From NCBI RefSeq assembly GCF_039541075.1, contig NZ_BAABFN010000004.1, forward strand, positions 62,001 through 126,000: a DNA stretch of 64,000 nt. The letters run 5' to 3'. The DNA comes from Compostibacter hankyongensis. Its GTDB lineage: Bacteria; Bacteroidota; Bacteroidia; Chitinophagales; Chitinophagaceae. The notes beneath the pieces are model-generated. The model saw nothing but the letters and a program-made list of their open reading frames with translations, was not told the DNA's origin and made no database searches. Shown here in pieces: positions 59,018 through 64,000 of the stretch (position 1 is the first letter of the stretch; every line of letters starts with the position of its first letter). A program made the translations under genes and the position numbers.

Positions 59018-60484
59018 ATGCAAAGCATGAAAAAGCGGTTAACCTGGATATTTGCCCTGCTGCCGCTGACCGTTATGGCGCAGCAGAACGTCCCTGCCCC
59101 CCGCACAGGGTCGCCCGGGCATCCCAACATCATCGTCATTTTCATGGACGATATGGGGTATGGCGACGTGGATGCTTATGCCGGCACCGGTTATACCACC
59201 CCCAACATTGACCGGCTGGCGGCGGAAGGGATGCGGTTTACGAATTTTTATGCCGGCGAGGCCGTATGCAGCGCTTCCCGGGCGGCCATCCTTACGGGCT
59301 GCTATCCCAACCGCATCGGCATCCATGGGGCGCTTTTCCCGAATTCGAAGATCGGGTTGAACAATAAGGAGGAAACGGTTGCCGAAGTGTTAAAGAAGGC
59401 AGGGTATACAACCGGTGCCATCGGGAAATGGCATGTCGGCGATGCATACAAATTCCTGCCGCTGCAAAACGGCTTTGATGAGTTTTTCGGATTGCCCTAT
59501 TCCAATGATATGTGGCCGATGAGCTACAAAGGCCGTCCGCTGGATACGGCGGATCCCCGCTCAAAGCGTCCGTTGCTGCCGCTGATCGAAGGCAACAGGA
59601 CCATCCGTTATATCCGTACGCTGCAGGATCAAAATATGCTGACCACCTGGTATACCGAAAGGGCCGTCAGCTTTATTCATCAGCATAAAAGCCAACCGTT
59701 CTTTTTATATCTCGCGCATTCCATGGTACATACCCCCCTCGGCGTATCCGATAAGTTCAGGGGCAAAAGCAAACAGGGCATTTTCGGAGATGTGATGATG
59801 GAGGTCGACTGGTCCGTGGGGCAGGTGATGAAGGCTTTAAAAGACAACGGCCTGGAACAAAATACCCTGGTGGTCTTTACCAGCGACAACGGTCCCTGGC
59901 TCAATTTCGGCGATTATGCCGGTACCACCGGAGGGCTGCGCGAAGGAAAGGGAACCAGCTGGGAAGGCGGGCAACGCGAGCCCTGCATCATGCGCTGGCC
60001 GGGCGTAATCCCCCCCGGTACGGTGTGCAATAAGCTAGCCGGCACGATCGACCTGCTGCCGACATTTGCCCGCATAACCGGCGCCCCGCTGCCGCAGCAA
60101 AAGATCGACGGGGTAAATATCCTTGCGCTGCTGAAGGGCGACCCTTCGGCCAATCCCCGCGATCACCTTTATTACTACTACAACGAAAACGATCTGGAGG
60201 CGGTCCGCCAGGGCCAATGGAAGCTGGTGTTCCCGCATCGCTACCGTTCCTATGAAGGGGTGCTGCCGCGGAACGACGGTCTGCCCGGCCCGTACAGCAA
60301 GGGAAGCACCGGCCTCGCCCTGTATGATCTCCGGCGGGATCCCGGGGAGCGCTACGACGTAAAGAAGCAGCATCCCGAGGTGGTAAAGCGCCTGCAGGCG
60401 CTTGCCGAGAAAGCGCGCGAAGACCTGGGGGATAACCTGACCCACCGGCAGGGGGCAAACAGAAGGCCGCCGGGAAGAATATAG
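59018..60484 (+). CDS. Type I sulfatase, exported
   Basis: A 488-residue sulfatase with a signal peptide (MQSMKKRLTWIFALLPLTVMAQ); a start at the second Met, 59027, is also possible. The metal site begins with FMDDMGYGD (Asp44, Asp45). The modification motif reads CSASR (Cys84), with Ala where Pro is usual in CxPxR, followed by AAILTGCYPNRIG. This variant is still accepted by anaerobic sulfatase-maturing enzymes. GKWHVG, HTPLG and TSDNGPW complete the active site. No maturase gene is in the window. It stands between the DUF3823 gene and a cytochrome-type lipoprotein, 125 bp before the latter, and may desulfate the ligand that SusC/SusD bind. Confidence 0.93.
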   Translation: MQSMKKRLTWIFALLPLTVMAQQNVPAPRTGSPGHPNIIVIFMDDMGYGDVDAYAGTGYTTPNIDRLAAEGMRFTNFYAGEAVCSASRAAILTGCYPNRIGIHGALFPNSKIGLNNKEETVAEVLKKAGYTTGAIGKWHVGDAYKFLPLQNGFDEFFGLPYSNDMWPMSYKGRPLDTADPRSKRPLLPLIEGNRTIRYIRTLQDQNMLTTWYTERAVSFIHQHKSQPFFLYLAHSMVHTPLGVSDKFRGKSKQGIFGDVMMEVDWSVGQVMKALKDNGLEQNTLVVFTSDNGPWLNFGDYAGTTGGLREGKGTSWEGGQREPCIMRWPGVIPPGTVCNKLAGTIDLLPTFARITGAPLPQQKIDGVNILALLKGDPSANPRDHLYYYYNENDLEAVRQGQWKLVFPHRYRSYEGVLPRNDGLPGPYSKGSTGLALYDLRRDPGERYDVKKQHPEVVKRLQALAEKAREDLGDNLTHRQGANRRPPGRI

Positions 60485-60608
60485 TTACCGTCATCTTACT
60501 CGAACCCGTGGTACCTGTATCAGCTGCTCAGTGGTATAAGATATGCCATGGGCGTCAGGCAGCTGACCGGGAACACTGCTTTATATTTTTTAACCTGAAA
60601 ATCATATC

Positions 60609-62852
60609 ATGAAAAATAACCTTTGCCGGATTTTCACCCTTATACTCATCTCTGGTTTTTTTTCCTGTAATCAAAAAGGACGGGAAGCAGCTCCGCCTTC
60701 GCCGGTGCGCCCGGCAGCCGTCGATCCCAATCCTTCGCACGCGTATCTCTCCGCGGAGGAAAGCATGAAAAAGATTTATGTTCCCAAAGGGTATCACCTG
60801 GAGCTGGTGGCCAGCGAGCCGCTGGTAGAAGAGCCGGTGGATATCAAATGGGACGGCGATGGGAGGATGTATGTCGCCGAGATGCGCACCTATATGCAGG
60901 ATGTGGAGGGCTCCAATGAGAATGTTCCCGTGAGCCGTATCGTGCGGCTGGAGGATACCGATGGTGACGGCAGGATGGATAAAAGCACGGTGTTTATCGA
61001 CAGCCTTGTGCTCCCCCGCATGATGCTGCCCCTGGGTGACCGGTTGCTGACCAACGAAACAAATTCCTACAACCTCTGGAGTTACCGGGATATAGACGGC
61101 GACGGCAAGGCCGATGAGAAAGCGCTGATGTATCACAACGATGCAAAAGATACGCGTAACCTGGAGCATCAGCGCAGCGGCCTGATCTGGAACCTGGATA
61201 ACTGGATCTATATGAGCAAGGATCCGGCCCGGTACCGTTTTGTAAATAACCGCCTGGAGGTGGATTCGATGCCTGAGTCGCCTAACGGGCAATGGGGGCT
61301 GGCCCACGACAACTACGGGAGGCTGTTTTTCTCCCTGGCGGGTGCGAGGATCCCGGCCCTGGCCTTTCAGCAAAACCCGGCTTACGGCGTGCTGAACCTG
61401 AATGACCAGTACGAAAAAGGATTCAGGGCCACGTGGCCTGTGATGGCTACTCCCGATGCGCAGGGCGGCGGCAAGACGTTGAGGCCCGACAGCACCCTCG
61501 ACGGATTTACGGCCAGCTGCGGCCAGTCGGTATTCCGGGGCGACCGGCTGCCGGCCGATATGCGCGGCGATCTTTTTATCTGCGAGCCGGTAGGAAGACT
61601 GGTCCGGCGTGCGAAGGTGACCAACCGCAACGGCGAGATCGTGCTGAAGAATGCCTATCATCATTCCGAATTCCTGGCGTCCAACGATATGAACTTCCGG
61701 CCCATCAATACCGCGACGGGCCCCGACGGCTGTCTTTATATCGTCGACATGTACCATGGTATTATCCAGGAGAGTACCTGGACGGGCGCCGACTCATATA
61801 TCCGTCCGCAGATCCGGCGCTTCGGGCTGGATAAGCACATCGGGAAGGGCCGCATTTACCGGCTCGTCCATGACGGCTATGAGCCCGGCCCGCAACCGCA
61901 TATGCTTGGAGAAAGCAGCAGCAAGCTGGTCACTTACCTCGATCACCCCAATGGCTGGTGGAGGGATAATGCTCAAAAGCTGCTCGTTATCCGCGACGAC
62001 CGTTCCGTGATTCCGGCGCTGGAGAAAATGGCCTCCGGCGAACAATCATTCTGGGACAAGATGCTTTTCTGGAAAAAGCCGCCCACTATACTGGGCAGGA
62101 TCCATGCCCTGTGGACACTGGAAGGGCTGAATGCCATAAAGCCGGAGCTGCTCTTCAAGGTCCTTGCCGATAAAGACCCCCGGCTCCGGAAAACCGCCGT
62201 ATGGATCAGTGAAACCTATCTGAAAAAAGGAGACGAGAAGATGCTGGGTCATCTGAAGCCGCTGATGAACGACAGCAGCATCGATGTACGGTTCCAGCTG
62301 TCCCTGTCGCTGCGCTGCAGCGCCCTGCCGGAGGCGAAGTCGATGCTGCAGCAGCTGCTGGCCGGCAACCGGGCCAACAAGGTAATGAACGCTTCCTGGA
62401 AGCAATATGAAAAGGACACACGGCGGCGCTCGCTGGAAAGCAGCCTGGCCGGCATGCCCGAAGCGGATAAGAAGCTGGTCCGGAAGGGGGCCGTTACCTT
62501 TAGTCAGCTCTGCGCTTCCTGTCACGGTCCGGATGGGAAAGGCCTTTCCCTGGGTGGGAAAAGTATGAACGCTCCGCCGCTGGCCGGACAGGCGCGGGTG
62601 AACGGCGACCCTGCGGTGCTGATCAGGATATTGCTGAAAGGGCTCTCCGGTCCGATTGACGGACAAACCTATCCGGACGTCATGCCCTCCATGGAGACCA
62701 ACGATGATGAATGGATCGCTTCCGTGCTCAGCTATATCCGCAAAGACCTCGGCAATAATGCTTCCGTAGTTCATCCCGAACAGGTAAAGAAGATCAGGAA
62801 AGAGATCGCGGGCAGAAAGATATCCTGGACGCTGAAAGAACTGGAAAAATAA
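60609..62852 (+). CDS. PVC-type propeller/HEAT/cytochrome c lipoprotein
   Basis: A 747-residue exported protein with three parts. A lipoprotein signal (FTLILISGFFSC) leads to a beta-propeller dehydrogenase-like domain (about 50-440: FWDGDGRMYVAEMRTYMQDVEG-type and RIVRLEDTDGDGRMDKSTVFID in pieces; GPDGCLYIVDMYHGIIQES). A HEAT-like helical region follows (about 450-610). The C-terminal c-type cytochrome has CASCHGPDGKG (Cys635, Cys638, His639), with Met692 or Met695 as likely sixth ligand. Relatives in Planctomycetes and Bacteroidota are thought to oxidise sugars, passing electrons to the heme. The position behind a sulfatase suggests an oxidative step on the same substrate (inference). Confidence 0.9.
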   Translation: MKNNLCRIFTLILISGFFSCNQKGREAAPPSPVRPAAVDPNPSHAYLSAEESMKKIYVPKGYHLELVASEPLVEEPVDIKWDGDGRMYVAEMRTYMQDVEGSNENVPVSRIVRLEDTDGDGRMDKSTVFIDSLVLPRMMLPLGDRLLTNETNSYNLWSYRDIDGDGKADEKALMYHNDAKDTRNLEHQRSGLIWNLDNWIYMSKDPARYRFVNNRLEVDSMPESPNGQWGLAHDNYGRLFFSLAGARIPALAFQQNPAYGVLNLNDQYEKGFRATWPVMATPDAQGGGKTLRPDSTLDGFTASCGQSVFRGDRLPADMRGDLFICEPVGRLVRRAKVTNRNGEIVLKNAYHHSEFLASNDMNFRPINTATGPDGCLYIVDMYHGIIQESTWTGADSYIRPQIRRFGLDKHIGKGRIYRLVHDGYEPGPQPHMLGESSSKLVTYLDHPNGWWRDNAQKLLVIRDDRSVIPALEKMASGEQSFWDKMLFWKKPPTILGRIHALWTLEGLNAIKPELLFKVLADKDPRLRKTAVWISETYLKKGDEKMLGHLKPLMNDSSIDVRFQLSLSLRCSALPEAKSMLQQLLAGNRANKVMNASWKQYEKDTRRRSLESSLAGMPEADKKLVRKGAVTFSQLCASCHGPDGKGLSLGGKSMNAPPLAGQARVNGDPAVLIRILLKGLSGPIDGQTYPDVMPSMETNDDEWIASVLSYIRKDLGNNASVVHPEQVKKIRKEIAGRKISWTLKELEK

Positions 62853-62862
62853 ACAGGTATAC

Positions 62863-64000
62863 ATGAAACAGAAACTTTTACTTCTTATCTTCTTTACGGC
62901 AGAAATCGGAAGTGCAGGAGCGCAGGGCGTACTGTACAAGAAGACCGATACTGTATCTGCTGCCGGAACCGCAGCGCAGCAGGCAGAGCAGGCCGCTCCG
63001 GCAGATACCATCGGCTTCGTTCCTTATAACGCATTGATGCGAAACAGCAGCGGCGCCGTTTCGCTGATCCCTGCGCGGGATGCGGAGATATCCCCTTATG
63101 CTGATATCAACCAGGCCCTCATCGGGAAAGCAACCGGCGTGGAAGTCCGCATCCCCAGCGCAGAACCGGGCAAACGGAATGCCGCCTTTATCCGTGGTCT
63201 CTCTTCCCTGATGCTGGACAATGCCGACGTGATGAACGGACAGCCAACCTATGTAGTGGACGGCATTCCGCTCATCCTGGATCATCCTTTTGCCTACGAT
63301 ATACAGCGGTTTGGCGTAAACAGGCTGGGCACGGAGATCAACCTGCTGTCTTTTCTGAATATAAATGATATACAAAGCATCGAAGTATTAAAGGATTTCG
63401 AGGCCACCGCCAAATACGGCCCGCTGGCCGCCAACGGGGTGGTGAATATTACTACCTACGGACCCAGGGCCGGAAAGCTGCGCGTATCCGTCAATTCTTA
63501 TGTCGGCTATGCGCTGAGCCCCGATATTTCCACAACGAATGCGGCCTATGAGCGCGATTTCCGTCTGCCCTTTTATCAGCAATATGCCAGCACCGGACAG
63601 TGGCAGAATTTTCCGGCTTACCTGGCAGACTCCACGCGTCCTGAGTATTACGGGGCGGCGGACTGGGACGATCTGTATTATCGCAATGCCTGGAGCGACG
63701 GCATACAGGCCGCCATCAGCGGCGGCGGCCGGCTGGCCAACTTCCGTTTTTCCATCGGCCAGCTTTCCGATCAGGGCGTGGCCGACGGCACGGGCATGAA
63801 CCGGTACAATGTGAATTTCGGCATCAATATCATGCCGGTAAAAGATCTTTTGATCACCACCCGCATCAGTGCGGCTACCATCAACAGAACACGAAACCAC
63901 TTTCTCCGGGACCGGATAAGCGACGAGGATTATGTTATTGATCTGGAAACTCCTCCGTCTCCCAATAAAGCCATATTGCAGCAATATTATGATTATCTCG
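62863..64000 (+). CDS. SusC-like TonB-dependent receptor, partial, without regulatory-like domain
   Basis: The N-terminal 379 residues of an outer membrane receptor; the gene continues past the window. The signal peptide (MKQKLLLLIFFTAEIGSAGAQ) is followed by about 60 variable residues and then directly by the plug domain (ADINQALIGKATGVEVRIPSAEPGKRNAAFIRGLSSL in pieces; PTYVVDGIPLIL; INDIQSIEVLKDFEATAKYGPLAANGVVNI in pieces). The carboxypeptidase-regulatory-like beta domain that heads most SusC proteins is missing. It starts 10 bp after the cytochrome-type gene, in the same operon. Confidence 0.85.
   Translation, partial: MKQKLLLLIFFTAEIGSAGAQGVLYKKTDTVSAAGTAAQQAEQAAPADTIGFVPYNALMRNSSGAVSLIPARDAEISPYADINQALIGKATGVEVRIPSAEPGKRNAAFIRGLSSLMLDNADVMNGQPTYVVDGIPLILDHPFAYDIQRFGVNRLGTEINLLSFLNINDIQSIEVLKDFEATAKYGPLAANGVVNITTYGPRAGKLRVSVNSYVGYALSPDISTTNAAYERDFRLPFYQQYASTGQWQNFPAYLADSTRPEYYGAADWDDLYYRNAWSDGIQAAISGGGRLANFRFSIGQLSDQGVADGTGMNRYNVNFGINIMPVKDLLITTRISAATINRTRNHFLRDRISDEDYVIDLETPPSPNKAILQQYYDYL

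Overview
The window comes from a Bacteroidota genome, most likely from the Chitinophagales/Sphingobacteriales side. Four SusC-type TonB-linked receptors, two SusD-type lipoproteins, a FecR-type anti-sigma factor, DUF4290, DUF3823 and DUF1080 proteins, and many exact TAnnTTTG -7 boxes directly in front of genes all point there. GC content is clearly above half by eye. No rRNA, tRNA, CRISPR array, transposase or phage gene was seen.

Layout. 1-5.3 kb (minus strand): lutB, a DUF1080 lipoprotein, an orphan FecR and the start of an STN-containing SusC. 5.3-26.4 kb: mostly housekeeping. It holds a CNNM/CBS transporter, tatC, a deoxyhypusine synthase-like gene, acpH, DUF4290-murA-gmk, gpmI, a DUF4783 protein, nadC, a YegS-type lipid kinase, a SUI1-type factor, birA diverging from rsfS-ftsH-lutC, lpxH, recO and an MMPL/RND exporter. 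26.5-31.0 kb: a SusC/SusD pair that looks more AT-rich than its neighbours. 31-37.6 kb: a TlpA-like thioredoxin, thiL, an inositol monophosphatase, a GH3-type adenylating enzyme, a LysE exporter and a lone korB. 37.7-47 kb: a catabolic cluster with an AraC regulator diverging from a UxaA-type dehydratase, a 2-keto-3-deoxypentonate dehydratase-like FAH protein, a GH172 (DUF2961) enzyme, a DUF6786 lipoprotein, a twin-arginine GH116 enzyme and a small SlyD-like PPIase; a CobW GTPase follows. 48-53 kb: a GH5-like enzyme coupled to a helical-repeat protein, diverging from ribokinase and a GRP sugar transporter. 53.4-64 kb: a polysaccharide-utilisation-type locus of SusC, SusD, DUF3823, sulfatase, a propeller/HEAT/cytochrome c lipoprotein and a second SusC-like receptor that runs off the window.

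The feature that ordinary annotation does not explain is a modular intergenic repeat. It occurs at about 10.1, 16.3, 17.3, 22.2, 36.5 and 40.4 kb, always starting at the stop codon of a gene and reading in that gene's direction. Its modules are a GGTGAAGGG-type purine tract, a 9-11 bp hairpin whose arms change in a compensatory way between copies, and a CAGAAATCAGAAACC tail that often ends at the next start codon. In acpH and yegS a further module codes for nearly the same C-terminal peptide in the same frame. All assignments come from reading the sequence; no database search was run.
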